From: Adiantum capillus-veneris
Lineage: Eukaryota; Streptophyta; Polypodiopsida; Polypodiales; Pteridaceae
Assembly (NCBI GenBank): GCA_014529385.2
Contig: CM043965.1
Span: forward strand, 14,508,912-14,572,911
DNA: 64,000 bases
Direction: 5' to 3'
The notes under the pieces were generated by a model that did no database searches, was not told where the DNA came from, and saw nothing but the letters and a program-made list of their open reading frames with translations. A program made the translations under genes and the position numbers. Within the stretch, counting starts at the first letter, position 1, and each line of letters begins with the position of its first letter. Positions 44,081 to 56,800 of this stretch are shown here, one piece after another.

Positions 44081-45560
44081 ATGAGCATTCGAAGCATTGG
44101 TGGTGCAAAGAGAGTGAACTCATTTTTGGTAGACTGCACTACAGCAGTGCAATTTTTTGGTCATATCTCTCATTCAGAGTGTCCGATTGATGCACAGTCT
44201 AGCTCTATAACTTCTCAAAAGAAATTTGTAGCAAATATTGACTTTATTAGCTTTGAAATAGTAGCTGAATAAAGCTATTTTTTTGCATATAGTTTTGTCC
44301 TTGATCGCTTGGTCAACATCCAATAAGTAAAGAATGCCTAATGGAAAGTGTATGTATCAAGTTGTGGACACTTTTATGCATAAAAGCTGAGGTGTGTGTG
44401 CAAATCTAAGAGGTTGAAGTGAGATTTCTAGTCACTTGAAGCTTACCTATGAATTTGTGGCTTATTGCACATGCTTGCATAGAGATTGTGGAAGCAAATA
44501 GACTTTCCTATGCATCATACATTGATGGTATTTGTTGTTTAAACTATTTGAAGTAAGTATGGTTGATTCATCTTTGAAAATAGCTCAAATTGTTGGTGAA
44601 AAGCTCACAAAAGACAACTGCCATGTATGAATGTATCTAATGGATATCTTCTTGATGGGAAAAAGCGTATGGGATCTTGTCACAAGTGAGTGTATGTTCG
44701 GAATTGCCTCTGAATCCTTTGGAAGAGGAAAAGAAGTCATACAAACTGTGGATTGAAAAAACACAAAAAGTGTTGCGCTGGATCTCCATATGTGTTCTGG
44801 AAAGCTTAATACCTCATATCAAGAAGACTACTACACGGAAGGATGCTTGGAGTACTATGCATGAGATATATGGCACAAGTAATGAGGCACAAAGGATTCA
44901 ATTGAAGCAAAGGTTGCATGGAATATGGCGATAAATCCATACAATATGTGGCTAAAAGTAGACAAATTGTAGAAGATTTGGCATCCATAAATTGCGTAGT
45001 TGAAGATGATGATCTTGTTTTGGTTATGCTAAATGGTTTAGGACCATAGTACAAGTTATTGGATACCTCTATTTATGTGAGAGGTACTATGCCAGACTTT
45101 GAGAAGTTGATTGCTTTATGTATGACTGAAACTTGGTCTCAATGCATCTACGAGTGGCTGAAGTAGAGATGCAGTTTCTTATCATAATTGTAGAAGAGGA
45201 AGATGTGCAATGCATGGAATAGAAAATCATACGCAAGGAAGAGTCAATGATTATGTTCAAAGACCCCTTATGCAAAGAGGAGTTGGTTTTATGCATAGAT
45301 CAAGGGGGAGATTCATGCCACAAAGTAGAGGTGGTGATTTTATGCAAAGAGATGGATATTGAAACTATTATGGTAGATATATACATTTTGAGAGAGATTG
45401 TTGTCATAGACAAAATGAAAGGTGTCAAGGTAGAAGTTTTGGGTGAGCACAACACTCTCATTTTGTCGAAAAAGGTGGATATATTGGTGCTCATAATGAT
45501 GATTCACATGGTCATTTGTTTTCTATGCAACATGTCCTTGGAAATATGTCCAAATCAAAA
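44081..45560 (+). pseudogene. gag: COP-4 gag
   Basis: The best stretch is 44677-44931: YKLWIEKTQKVLRWI then KDAWSTMHEIYGTSNEAQRIQLKQRL, the copia gag core. Downstream the frame is shifted several times. RGRFMPQSRGG-like basic sequence appears around 45300 and a zinc knuckle remnant is not intact. The start codon is uncertain; 44081 is the first ATG after the primer site that opens a frame. Confidence 0.75.
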
Positions 45561-46480
45561 AGTGATAGAAGTTGGTATGTTGATTCCAAATGCATTAATC
45601 ATATGGCTTGTCATGGAAAATGGTTTAATGGAAAGAAACCTATTCCTAATAAGGAGTATGTTGCTATGGGAGATAACACTATGCATGCAATTACACATGC
45701 AGGTAGTAGTGTACCATTGAAAGCGGAGAGTGGTGTGCAAAATACCTTGGGAGATGTGTTGCATGTGCCAACTATTTCTAAAAGTCTTGTTTCTATTGGA
45801 AAAATGGCTGATCAAAACATGCAAGTTACATTTAATAAATTTGGTTTTTTTATACATGATTTTAGCCACAATAGATGTGGAAGAGTTAAGAAAGTTAGGC
45901 GCTTGTTTTTGTTGGATGTAGGTAATCTGGTTTCTCATGAGAATATGTATACAAGGGCTGCACATAATGATATAAATGTGGAATTATGGCACAAAAGAAT
46001 TGGACATGTAAACTTAAAAAGCTGAAAATGATGCAAAAGCATGAGATTGTAAGAGGATTTCCACGTTTTATTAACTTGGATTTCAACAATATATGTGTAG
46101 CATACCAATTTGGAAAGCAAACAAGATTGCCATTTCCACGTAGAGAACACGTTAGAGTGCATCCATTGGACTTGATTCAATGTATGCATCTTATTTTCTA
46201 ATTTTCATTAATGGTTATAGTCGCTATACTTGGATTTACTTTATGACACATAAACATCAAGTTATTGAGAAGTTTGTGGAGTTTAAGAACATGCCTAAAA
46301 AGCAAGTTGTAAGATATGTTAAATGATTGAGGTTTGATGGCGGTGGTGAGTATATCTCACATGATTTTGATGCAAATCTACGTGAGCATGGTATTCGAAG
46401 GCAACTTACATGCCGATATACCCCACAACAAAATGGTGTGGACGAGAGGAAGAATAGAGTGATCATGGAAGTGCTATGAT
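45516..46480 (+). pseudogene. COP-4 protease and integrase
   Basis: SWYVDSKCINHMA at about 45573-45610 is the protease active site with the usual Gly-Ala after DS replaced by Lys-Cys. LGDVLHVPTISKSLVS near 45750 ends the protease. The integrase has ELWHKRIGH at about 45982, but the Cys pair is damaged. RFDGGGEY is at about 46332 and the NGVDERKNRV segment carrying the catalytic Glu is at about 46435. A stop follows at 46478. Confidence 0.82.
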
Positions 46481-48783
46481 GAATGAAAAACACATGCTAT
46501 TGTACTATTGGGCTAAAGCATCTCATATGGATGTGCATATTCTTAATATAACACCTATGGTAATTATTCATGGTGTATCTCCTTATAAGATACTTTGGGG
46601 GAGAAAGCCTACGGTGACATATTTTCATTTATTTGTAAGTATTTGCTATGTACATGTACTACATGAAGTGATAATAAAAATGGATGCAAGATCCATCAAA
46701 TGCGTATTTCTTGGCTATCCGGATGAGAAGAAATGATACAAGTGTTAAGATCAGACAACACGAAAGGTGTATGTAAGTCTATTGTGAGGATAATTCTTGG
46801 TATAAACCAAAGAAAGTTGATCTTGTTGTGTATATGAGAATGAATATGATCATAATGTACATAGAATTCATGTGGAAGAGAAACACTTAAGTAGAAGTAT
46901 GTCTGGACCATAAGAGTCACATGATGCAAGTACATCAGAGAAACCATGGAGTGGTAGATTGCATTACATGACTCAAGATAAGGGCAAACAAAAGATAGAT
47001 GAGCATGATGTAGATGGATATATTTTGAATAGTAGTGTGGATAGTGAGAATACTTTTCCAAAGGTGTAAACTTTGGGTGTGTTGAGAAGTAGTGGACGTT
47101 ATGTACTTCTCCATGAAAGGCAAGTGCAAAGTGGGCCGGTCTTGTGAAGATCACAAAGAGTCACAGTACCCTATTGATAGATTGGCATATTATAGCCACA
47201 TTAGGATGCATTATGATTATATGATGGAAAAAGTTTGACATGTAGGGCCTACTTGCTACTATGAAGAAGCAATCAAAAGTGATGAATGGAAAGATGCTAT
47301 GTATGAGGAGATGGAAGCCCTTGAGAAGAATAAGACATGGGATTTGGTACCACTACCTCCTCAAAAGAAATCTATTGGCTATAAACGGGTTTATAAGGTC
47401 AAATGCAAGGTTGATAGAGAGGTAGAAAGATATAAAGCAAGTATGGTTGCAAAGTAATATGCACAAAGTTACGGTGTGGAATATGATGAAACATTTAGCC
47501 CGATTGCAAAAATGTCTATCGTGAGGAGTGTGGTAACATTGGCAGTAATGAATGCCTAGAGATTTAAGAAAAAAGATGTGATAAATTCATTTTTGAATGG
47601 AGATTTATAGGAGTAGGTGTACATGTATCAACCACAAGGGTTTGTGCATCTAAAGTATTGAGACTATGTATGTAGATTGAGGAAAACTCTCTATGGTATA
47701 AAACAAGCATCACGAGCATGTTGTGAAAATTTTTGCAGGTTGTTAAAGAGATTTGGATTCATGCAATAAAAGGTGGATTACTCACTTTATGTATTGCATG
47801 AAAATGGTGGTATTGTCATTGTGATGATTTATGTAGATGACTTAATTATTATGGGAGACAATATGAGTGCCATTAAAGACTTGGAACAAAAATTTCATGT
47901 GGAGTAGATCTTGGTGAACTACGATATTTTCTTAGCATTGAAGTCATTGGCACAAAAGATGGTATATGGCTGATTCAAAGAAAAGACATCATTGACATGC
48001 TTGAGAAGTTTGGTATGACAGCATGCAAGCCATTGGATGTACCATTGGATCAAAATGTGAAGCTTGTTGACAATGAAAACCATTTGGACGATGCATACAT
48101 GTTTTGGAAGATTGTTGGTGGGCTGATTTACTTGAATATAGCACATCCAGACTTGAGTTATGCAGCTGGTGTGGTTTCATAATTTAGGTAAATCCATGCA
48201 AGAGTCATTTGGATGTTGTTCGAAGGATTTTGAGGTATGTGAAGACAACGTGTAACTATGGGTTGTTTATTAGAAGACTATGGAAGGATGTATGTATGGA
48301 TTTATAGATGTCAATTGGGATAGAATTGTAAGTAATAAAAGGTCTACAAGTAGTTATGCATTCACATTTTGGAATTTCCATTGTTAGTTGGAGTAGTAAG
48401 AAGCAACATACAACCACATTGTCAAGCACGGAAGCGGAGTATAGAGTAGCATCCATAGCTACATGTGAAGCAATGTGGTTGAAGAATTTGTTGTATGACT
48501 TGGGAGTTGAAGTGGATGGCAAGGTGGTGATTTATTGTGACAATATGCATGCTGGCCAAAAATCCGATTTATCATGCATGAACAAAACATATTGAGGTGC
48601 ATTATCATTATGTACATGAGAAAGTGATTGATGGTAATATTGAGTTGGTTCATGTGAAGACAAATGATCAAGTTGTGGATATATTTACAAAGGCACTTGG
48701 AAGAGACAAGTTTGCATACTTTAGAGAAGCATTGGGTGTGCATGATATGCAAGCTCCTTCTGAGCTTGAGTGGGAGAAATGAA
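46481..48783 (+). pseudogene. COP-4 integrase end, reverse transcriptase and RNase H
   Basis: CVFLGYPDEKK near 46708 ends integrase. Reverse transcriptase begins around 47280 with KWKDAMYEEMEALEKNKTWDLV; EYDETFSPIAKM is at about 47480, YGIKQASRA at about 47695 and the intact catalytic YVDD (MIYVDDLIIM) at about 47826-47855. RNase H shows SWSSKKQHTTTLSSTEAEYR at about 48390-48445, VIYCDN and LVHVKTNDQVVDIFTKALG at about 48648-48700. At least eight stops and several shifts are present. Confidence 0.88.
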
Positions 48784-48786
48784 GAA

Positions 48787-49078
48787 TGTAAACCATGTGA
48801 TACTTGATGGTTGATTCAACATGCAATGGTGATGGATTAACAAAGATATATGCTATGGTGGAGATATTTACACTTCAGCTATTGTGTACTTGGAGGTCAC
48901 TAAAATCAGCTATATAAGTGACACACATAAAATGACTAACTATATTCTCTACTAACTAGTCTACTATTAAGTAAGTGTGTATTCTATACTACCTCAATGA
49001 AGACGTAGAAGTGAGTGCAGCCATGGATTGAGCTTCTTAAGTGTGTGTATGAGTGTATGGGCTTTCTTATTCTCTACA
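48787..49078 (+). repeat. COP-4 3' LTR
   Basis: 292 bp starting TGTAAACCATG and ending TTCTCTACA. TATATAAG near 48913 is a candidate TATA box that is mutated in the left LTR (TACGCAAG). Confidence 0.85.
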
Positions 49079-49864
49079 AGTTAGAGGACAAAGGCAAAGG
49101 CGAGCTTGACAAGGATGGTAGTACCAACACTCAATTAGATACCTTAGTACCCACGAGGTTTGACAACCAATGTTTTAAATGTAACGACGCTTTGTTTGGC
49201 TCGAGAATTTGAAGCCAAAGACAAAATGAAGAACTCTCAAAGAAATAAAGGCAAAGGAAACTGAGATAGAGATAACAGTGATAAAGATTTGACAGAGGAG
49301 ATTGGCATGGCACATGTGATGGCAACCACGCTGGCCCCATGACACCAAATTCCTAGTCAAAGAGCAGTATCCTTGCCACTAGCTTCATCCACAGAGAGAG
49401 GCTTGTGAGTGGCAGAGAGGGGCAAGAAGTGCTCCGTATAATTGATTTGGACCCTTGTGGTTGAGTTCAAGTTTTTGGTGTTTTAACCCATGGGTCAAAG
49501 TTCAAGGCACATGCATCTAGCAAGGACCCAATCAGATGTATATAAAACATTATGGATGAGTGCACACCAATCCATTTTTGTTGGCTGGATTATGGATAGG
49601 ATGTGTTCCAAAGTTCATTTTCTTGGATTATTTTGGATGTGATGTGTTCATAGTTCAAGATTGGGGATTCTAGGACATAGTGTGGTATCAACTCAATTTT
49701 TCTTAAAGGAAACCAATGTTCAAGATGGCATTTTTCTAAGGTACAAAGTTAAGGGTAGCAAATCCGAGGTGTATCCAATAGTCTGCAGGTGCTAGGGTGT
49801 TGATGGTTGTTTCTTCATCAACATGGTCTCACTATTTATGTCCCCTATGAGCTAGAAAGAGGGT
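49079..49864 (+). other. Interior of the non-autonomous LTR element, right part
   Basis: Short open stretch 49082-49212 with FDNQCFKCNDALF, resembling the first half of a Ty3-type CCHC knuckle. The remainder has only short frames. No polymerase domain. Confidence 0.5.
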
Positions 49865-50053
49865 GTTAGAGTTTTTGCATCTTTAGTGAATTTCCCAATG
49901 TGATCCCAATATTTATTTTGGCTTTTAGGTATTTATTTCACTTATTTGTCAAAGTTTGGGTAGGGAAATTTATTGAGGTGGATATATAAGCAACCCTTAA
50001 CCCCCATTATATTCATTTCAATTATTCCTTGCCAAGGTGATTGGTTCAAGAGA

Positions 50054-50126
<73 letters not shown>

Positions 50127-50170
50127 GTTTCCCCCTTGGTCTCTATGCTTTTGCATCATCAACTTTGACA
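49865..50170 (+). repeat. Right LTR of the non-autonomous element
   Basis: Starts TGTTAGAGTTTTTGC. It contains a TATATAAGC box near 49984 and a long CT tract (50053-50124), longer than in the left LTR. Confidence 0.78.
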
Positions 50171-50177
50171 TTTTCCC

Positions 50178-50310
50178 CATGCATTTCGTATATGCCCATT
50201 ATTCTAGGGCTAAATAATCTTTCTATTGTGCACTAAGCAATACACTTTTGTTGTGGGTCTTGAGCTTCTTCATCTTCTCCAAGTTGTCTATGTATTATTG
50301 AAACCCTAAT
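50178..50310 (+). mobile_element. COP-1-type LTR, 3' fragment
   Basis: CCCATGCATTTCG, TCTAGGGCTAAATAATCTTT, TTGTGCACTAAGCAATACAC and TCTTGAGCTTCTTCATCTTCTCCAAG correspond in order to the COP-1 LTR (33406-33545 read in reverse). The missing first part is at 42727-42808, so an insertion split this LTR. Confidence 0.75.
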
Positions 50311-51023
<713 letters not shown>

Positions 51024-51025
<2 letters not shown>

Positions 51026-52523
51026 ATGCATGGTTTTTAGGACCCCTTCTGAAGATGCAATAAAGGCACAGTCAGTTGTTGGGGAGATGAGGATACTCTA
51101 GTCCAAGGGATCTCGAAAGAGAAGAAAAATCTACTTCACAAGCACCAAAGAGTAAAAAGTGCCATGGACAGAAGATACGTGGGAACGAGCTCTTATGCAT
51201 GCCTACAACCTATATCTTACAGAATAGCCCATTCTAGGTGTGAATTTCTAGTGAAATTTACACGAGGATGTTCGTGTGGACTCACAGCACAGCATACTCC
51301 GTTTTCACTTTTTTACCGACAGTAAATATTTTTTACCTACAGTAAATATTTTTCACCTACATGGTAAATACAAATCACTTTTTACCTACAGTAACTTTTT
51401 TTACCCATGGTAAATATTTTTTACTGCACCATAAGTATTTGGTAGGTAACAGTTCACCGTTACTAGAAGCAGTGATTGGGCATCAACAATGCAGTTACAG
51501 GAGGAGAAAAGGGGAAAATCTTATGGTAAAGGTGAGTCAACAGGGATAAAGACTTTTAAGTTGAAAAGAGACATGCTGATTTTTTCAAAGAACACATGTC
51601 AAAAGAAGCCATGGTTGAGGATTTTTTGAGAATTTGATATTCAGGAGGACCCAACTGCCACCTCCCCCCCGCAGGTCCCCCCCTGACATGTGTAGAACCT
51701 CCAGTTTCAACAGCCACCTTACCTGCTCTTAAATGCTGGTCAAGGCCTTATCCCCATGTGTCACAATCAGAAAAATCAGCATTTACCCTCCCCTCTCACA
51801 TCACTCTAGAGAATATCTTGATGGTGACATATCAGGTGACCTCAATCTGTTGACCACCCTAAGCAAAAAGTAATCCCAATCAGTGGATTTAAGCATGTTT
51901 ATCCCTAATCCTAAACCCTCTCAGAAACCTATATAAGGAGGCCTTCTCTCACTCAAAACCAACACTTCACCCACTTCACCAAGCAACGAAGCTATGACGA
52001 CATTGCTCACAACGAGGAGCTATGGATGGAGCTCTACTCTCTCTCCCTCTAGTATGCTACATTACTAGCCCTAAAACCTAAATAAGGAGTCTTCTCTCAT
52101 GCTCCATGGCCACCATCCTCACCATCATTCTCTAAGGTATTGATGTGTTGCTAGTAGGATCATATCTACTTGCTGGGTTGATTGTTTTTGACAAGGGATT
52201 ATGACATCCTTGGCTTGCTTCTCTATATCCTTGTTATGTATGATCAGATGCCATTGTATTGTTAAGCTGATGTCTTGTGTATATATATATGCTACATAAG
52301 GTCCCTAAGCTTCGTTTCTATGTGTTTTGCCATATGTTTTGATGCCATCATAATGCCAGAAGTCTCACTTGCCTATGTGCACTATGTGTGAGGTCCCTAA
52401 ACCTCTTAATTTAGGGTGGTGCCCCCTTTGTTTTGTTCTTTGCTTGTTTGCATGAGGCGTGGTTTGTAGAGTGTGCACGAGTACAGAGGCCACCCGATTG
52501 CACTGCTCTTTTTCCCGCTATCA
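51024..52523 (+). repeat. Ty3-B 5' LTR
   Basis: 1,500 bp. It contains a short tandem run of TTTTTACC-ACAGTAAATA units at about 51308-51420 (one unit fewer than the right LTR). The 62-codon frame starting at 51361 is present in both LTRs but has no gene-like features. Confidence 0.95.
51930..51937 (+). promoter_or_regulatory. TATA box of Ty3-B LTR
   Basis: CTATATAAGG followed 20-30 bp later by pyrimidine-rich CTTCTCTCACTC, the likely transcription start. The same box occurs in the right LTR near 60347. Confidence 0.75.
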
Positions 52524-52526
52524 TTT

Positions 52527-52540
52527 TGGTGCCCCCACGG
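52527..52540 (+). other. Ty3-B primer-binding site candidate
   Basis: TGGTGCCCCCACGG three bases after the LTR end. Position and leading TGG fit; the tRNA is not identified. Confidence 0.65.
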
Positions 52541-52595
52541 AGGAGGGCTGCACAGACCTTCAGTCCACAAGCAATGAAGATGTGCAATCTACAAC

Positions 52596-53550
52596 ATGGA
52601 CGAATGGCGTGAGGAGTTTGCAAATTGGAGAACAAAAGAGGAGGAGGCTTTAGAGGCCTTAAAAGCTTTCATCGAGGTCTTGTTACCAGGTTGCAGTGTC
52701 GTTGAAATTCAAGAAGTAAGTTCTTCTACATGCCTTGTTCGTGATCGTCGCCAACGAAGGAGAGTAAGAAGAAGAGCTTGATATACCTCTCCTCTCAACC
52801 TATGAGTGCTCCAGAAACCTCCAACGCACAGGAGCTTGAAATATTCTACATTAACATACACGAAGGTACTGTGACACACATTAAGGGAAGAGAAAGCATC
52901 ACCAGACCTCTCTTTCCTGAGGAGCCGACTAAGAGGAGGAAGATCACCTCTACACCTAAGTGGCCCAAGGGCGCAGCGCGTGCTCAAGCGTAAGGTAACA
53001 TTTGGCTTAATCTTATTAATAAGGGATTACATGACCACTACAGGCAAGAAAAAGGCTAGTGAGCAACCAACTTCAACCTCCAACTTGCAACCACGACTCT
53101 CACCCCTAAATCCTCCTGAAGCAAAGAGGCGAAGGCTTGCCTACAAGATTGCCTCCCATCTGCGAGTGCTCCCAGTGCACTTTGTGAATCCAGACACCAC
53201 CAATCCCAAGCCAACCTCCTGTCTGCGTGAAGATCACTTTGGATATTGTCCAAAGTGCTTTGGAGACCGGGTGAAAAGCTTCCCTGCCCTACCTTTGCTG
53301 CTAATTTTCAAAAAGTTATCTCAATCTAAGGAAACTATCTTAGTTGATGATGTGCTGCACATTAATGGTGTCACTTTCATTCATCATGCTGATTATGGTA
53401 ATAGCATCCAATTGTTGCTTGCTAAAAGGCTCAGCATTGTACAAAGTGTTGCCATCACGCCTTAAGTCTTCACAGATGCATCAGGAAGAGTCGAAGTGAT
53501 CCGAGGTGCTGACCTTCTGTGGCTGATCAGGCTCATTGGTCCCAAGGTGG
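52596..53550 (+). pseudogene. Ty3-B pre-gag reading frames
   Basis: Between primer site and gag are consecutive coding-like stretches: 52596-52781 (MDEWREEFANWRTKEEE, coiled-coil-like then Arg-rich), 52778-52993, and 52980-53465, where ATG at 53031 begins MTTTGKKKASEQ. The last one contains a basic PPEAKRRRLAYK segment and a CPKC pair (HFGYCPKCFGDR). After its stop at 53463 the same frame stays open through a FTDASGRVEVIRG segment to about 53562. Tat-lineage elements such as Ogre are known to have a frame upstream of gag. No domain is recognised and no function is claimed. Confidence 0.6.
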
Positions 53551-53562
53551 TGCAACTAAGCT

Positions 53563-53899
53563 AGGCTCTTGTGTGTAAGTATGGATGCCAATAATGAGAA
53601 TGATGATCCCCGCATGTTTCCTCTCCATTTTGTGCGTCATATCCGTGTGAATATTTGTATTGATAGAAAAATCTTTTATCAGCAAAGAATAGCCCTGTTG
53701 TTTGGAGCCGAGAGACTTGGGGAAATCTTGTGCTCTCCTCATCCTGTCATTCTACCCTTACTAGACTATTACCATTCCTTTGATGTGTCGATATTCATCC
53801 TATTTTGAGCTAAGTTGTGCTAAAGCTCCAAATTGTAATTACCATACTCTATTTTAAAATAAATTGGAGCTGTTTGTGTAATTATTTACTCTCTCATTT
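53563..53899 (+). other. Ty3-B pre-gag spacer
   Basis: Contains a 79-codon frame (53569-53808) without recognisable motifs, then AT-rich DNA up to the gag ATG at 53900. Confidence 0.5.
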
Positions 53900-56800
53900 A
53901 TGGCCTTCCCTAATTTTTATGGTAAGCCTGGGGAGGTTGCTCCAGACTTTTTGGATAATTTGGAAATGGCCTTTCTGGTATCGGGAAGGTATGACGAAGC
54001 TACTAAGTTAAGGGCCTTTCCTTTGGTCTTGAGGGAAGGTGCAAAATTATGGTATCAAACTTTGGCACCTGAAGAAAGAAGAGACTAGGAGTCCTTAAAG
54101 ATGGCCTTCATCGAAGAATTTCGCCGCCATGAGCCTCCAGAGGAGATATGGAGACAGCTCTTAGAGCTACACCAAACATCACCCAATGACTATAGAAGCT
54201 ATGAAGGAAAGTTTTCCAACCTGTGGGAGAAATGGTGTGCATCACTAGGTGAAGGAGAAAGGGCGCCAGAATGCCTAAAGAAGGACTGTTTCCTGGCAGG
54301 GCTTTACCCCATCCTTCGAGAAAAGGTAAAAGGTAAATTCCCAGATACCTTTGATAAAGCTATGACTTATGCAAGGGAGAAGGATAGGAAGTTAAAATTC
54401 CAAGCTCAACTACAAGGGGGAATGGAGCCTCCACCGCTAGCTCAACCTACGGCAAGGGTAGTAGCAGGGACAGGAGCAACAGACCAAGAGTCCTCTCAAC
54501 AAGAATTACTTCAACAAATCACCAATCAACTAGAGAGCCTGTCCATCAATCTGGTTCAAGGTGTAAGGGCTCCCCAGCCAGGAAATGAACGAAATAGACA
54601 AGAAGGACAGAGGCAAGCACGTGAGTACATTTGCTACAATTGTGGAGAGGTAGTTCATGGCATGTATTATTGCCCCCATCCACGACGCTATCAAGGAAAT
54701 GGTAATCAAAGACGGCCTCCTCGCCAGCAAGTCACTCCTCCTCGAGCTAGGCCACTAAATGGACAAAATGCACATGTGGCTCCACCAATCCAAATATTGA
54801 GACCCCCTCCTCCACCACCACAAGCACTAGCAGAGATCCCTCCACTACCATCGAAAGGGGAGGACAGGGTTGTCTCTGTCATAAGTCTTGACAATGGTAA
54901 GGATAAAGGGAAAGAAAAAATGGAGGAAGCTGTTGCCATGCCAATAAAGAGAGTTAGGAGACAAAGAACTGATGAAATGGAAGCTTCAGAGCCGGATAAA
55001 GGGAATGAGGGTTCCTCCCAAGTGATAGGAGACAAGAAAAGGAAGAGTAGGTCAAGGAGGCACATAGGAGTAGAAGACTTTCCACTTGGGGTAGGATCCA
55101 TACCTTACGACCTGGTAGCAGATGTGAGTAATCAAGGACCAAAGATTTCATGGCAGCAACTCCTCCACCTTTCCCCAAAGATGCGTAGAACCTGGTCTAA
55201 GATGGTCAGCATCAGGAGGGCTAAGGCAAAGTCAATTGGGTCTATTAGTGCAAGAGGCATGAAGGATATCGTGCTAGTCATTGATGCAGAGATTAAGAGT
55301 CAGCCAGTCTCCAATGTGTACGTAGATGGTGGAGCCGAGATTTGTGTTATGACAGAGAAATTAATGCACAGGTTGGGTTTGGAAGTAAACGAGCAAACTT
55401 CCTTACAAGCTAAGATGGAAAATAATGTAAGGGTGGCTTGTGTGGGAAAGGTTAATGGAGTGAAGGTTTCAGCTTTTGGTGTGGCAATCTCAATTGATGC
55501 TTATGTGATCCCAACTAAGGGGGAGGGCTATCCGCTAATCCTTGGAAGACCTTGGATTATGGCTATGAAAGCTAGGCAAGATTGGGAGACAGGTTCCCTT
55601 GAGTTGCGACCAAATCATAAGGTAGGTGGCAAGCAACAAAAAATTGTGTATGACATGAAGCAGGGTAGACAACAAGACCTAGAGATGGAGACTTCTATGG
55701 ATGAATGGAGCATAAGCAGCTGCTGTTCATCTGAGGATGAGTCATCTGAGGAGGATGCTAGCTCTTTGGAAGTCATGGGTATAATACTGCGAAACCCAGA
55801 AGGAGAAGGTGGTCAAGACTCTCTAAACAAGGAAGAAGCCACAGGCTTAGAGGAGATTCTAGCTAAGGACCTACTAGAAGAAGAGAGAGAACCCTATTTG
55901 CAGGTACTAAAGAAGCATGCTGGCCTCTTTATAACTGATTACGAGCACATTAAAGGAGTGACGGTAACCCAACACCATATCCAATTAAAGGAAGGTGCCA
56001 AACCAGTGGTGCAAAGGCTAAGGAGATTAGGGCTAGTGCAACAAGATGCACTCTTAAAAGAAGTAAAAAGATTACTCAAGGAAGGATTTATCTACCCAGT
56101 GGAAGATTCTGAGTGGGTGTCTCCAGTTGTGGTAGCACCAAAGAAAAATGGGAAGTGGAGGGTATGTGTGGATTACAAGCCTCTAAATGCAGCCACAAAA
56201 AGGGACCATTTTCCTTTGCCTTTTCAAGATGAAATACTAAATGAAGTGGCTGGTCATGAAAGGTACACAGTGTGTGATGGGTACTCAGGCTACTTCCAAA
56301 TCAGAATTGCAGATGAAGACCAAAGAAAGACTACCTTCATAACACCTTGGGGGTGTTTTGCTTATAGAGTTATGCCTTTTGGTTTAACTAATGCCCCAGC
56401 TACTTTCCAGAGGTTTATGAACTTGGTGTTTCAACCTTACTTTGGTAAGTCCATACGAGTCTTCATTGATGATTTTTGCATTTACAGCTCTAGGGAAGTA
56501 CATCTGTCCAAGGTTGATGAAGGTTTCACCCGTCTGGCCCAATTGGGTGGGCAATTGAATAAAGACAAGTGCCACATAGGTGAGAGCAACGTCACTCTAC
56601 TAGGCCATGTTGTGTCTCAAGATGGTATTGAGGCTGACCCTGAAAAGGTAAAGACATTGTTAGCTTTACCTACTCCTTCAAACGTGAAGCAACTAGTCTC
56701 CTTCATTCAAAAGGTTCGCTACATGGGACGATTCATACATCTCCTTTCTCAGGCAATCTATCCTTTGCAGCAGCTCACTAAACACACTACATTGACATGG

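Larger units (their letters stand above)
43747..49078 (+). mobile_element. COP-4: decayed Ty1/copia element
   Basis: LTRs at about 43747-44049 and 48787-49078 align throughout and both end TTCTCTACA / TTCTCTACA-like; they are clearly diverged, so the element is old. TGGTATTAGAGA at 44052 is a mutated Met-tRNA primer site. GAGTGGGAGAAATGAAGA at about 48769-48786 is the polypurine tract. Gag, protease, integrase, reverse transcriptase and RNase H are all recognisable on the plus strand. Confidence 0.88.
42815..50170 (+). mobile_element. Non-autonomous LTR element containing COP-4
   Basis: LTRs lie at about 42815-43099 and 49865-50170 and share AATGTGATCCCAATATTTAT, a TATATAAGCAACCC box, a long CT tract and a TTCGACA/TTTGACA end. 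Just inside the left LTR, TAGTAATAGAGCC is a decayed Met-tRNA primer site. GAGCTAGAAAGAGGG at about 49850-49864 is a polypurine-like tract before the right LTR. Without COP-4 the interior is about 1.4 kb and has no reverse transcriptase or integrase. It holds only short frames (43165-43374 and a CFKC zinc-like remnant near 49173), as in LARD/TRIM-like elements. Confidence 0.75.

Noticed and set aside
51361-51549. 62-codon frame conserved in both Ty3-B LTRs
   Set aside because: Both LTR copies are near-identical by descent, so conservation is not evidence of coding; no start context or domain seen.
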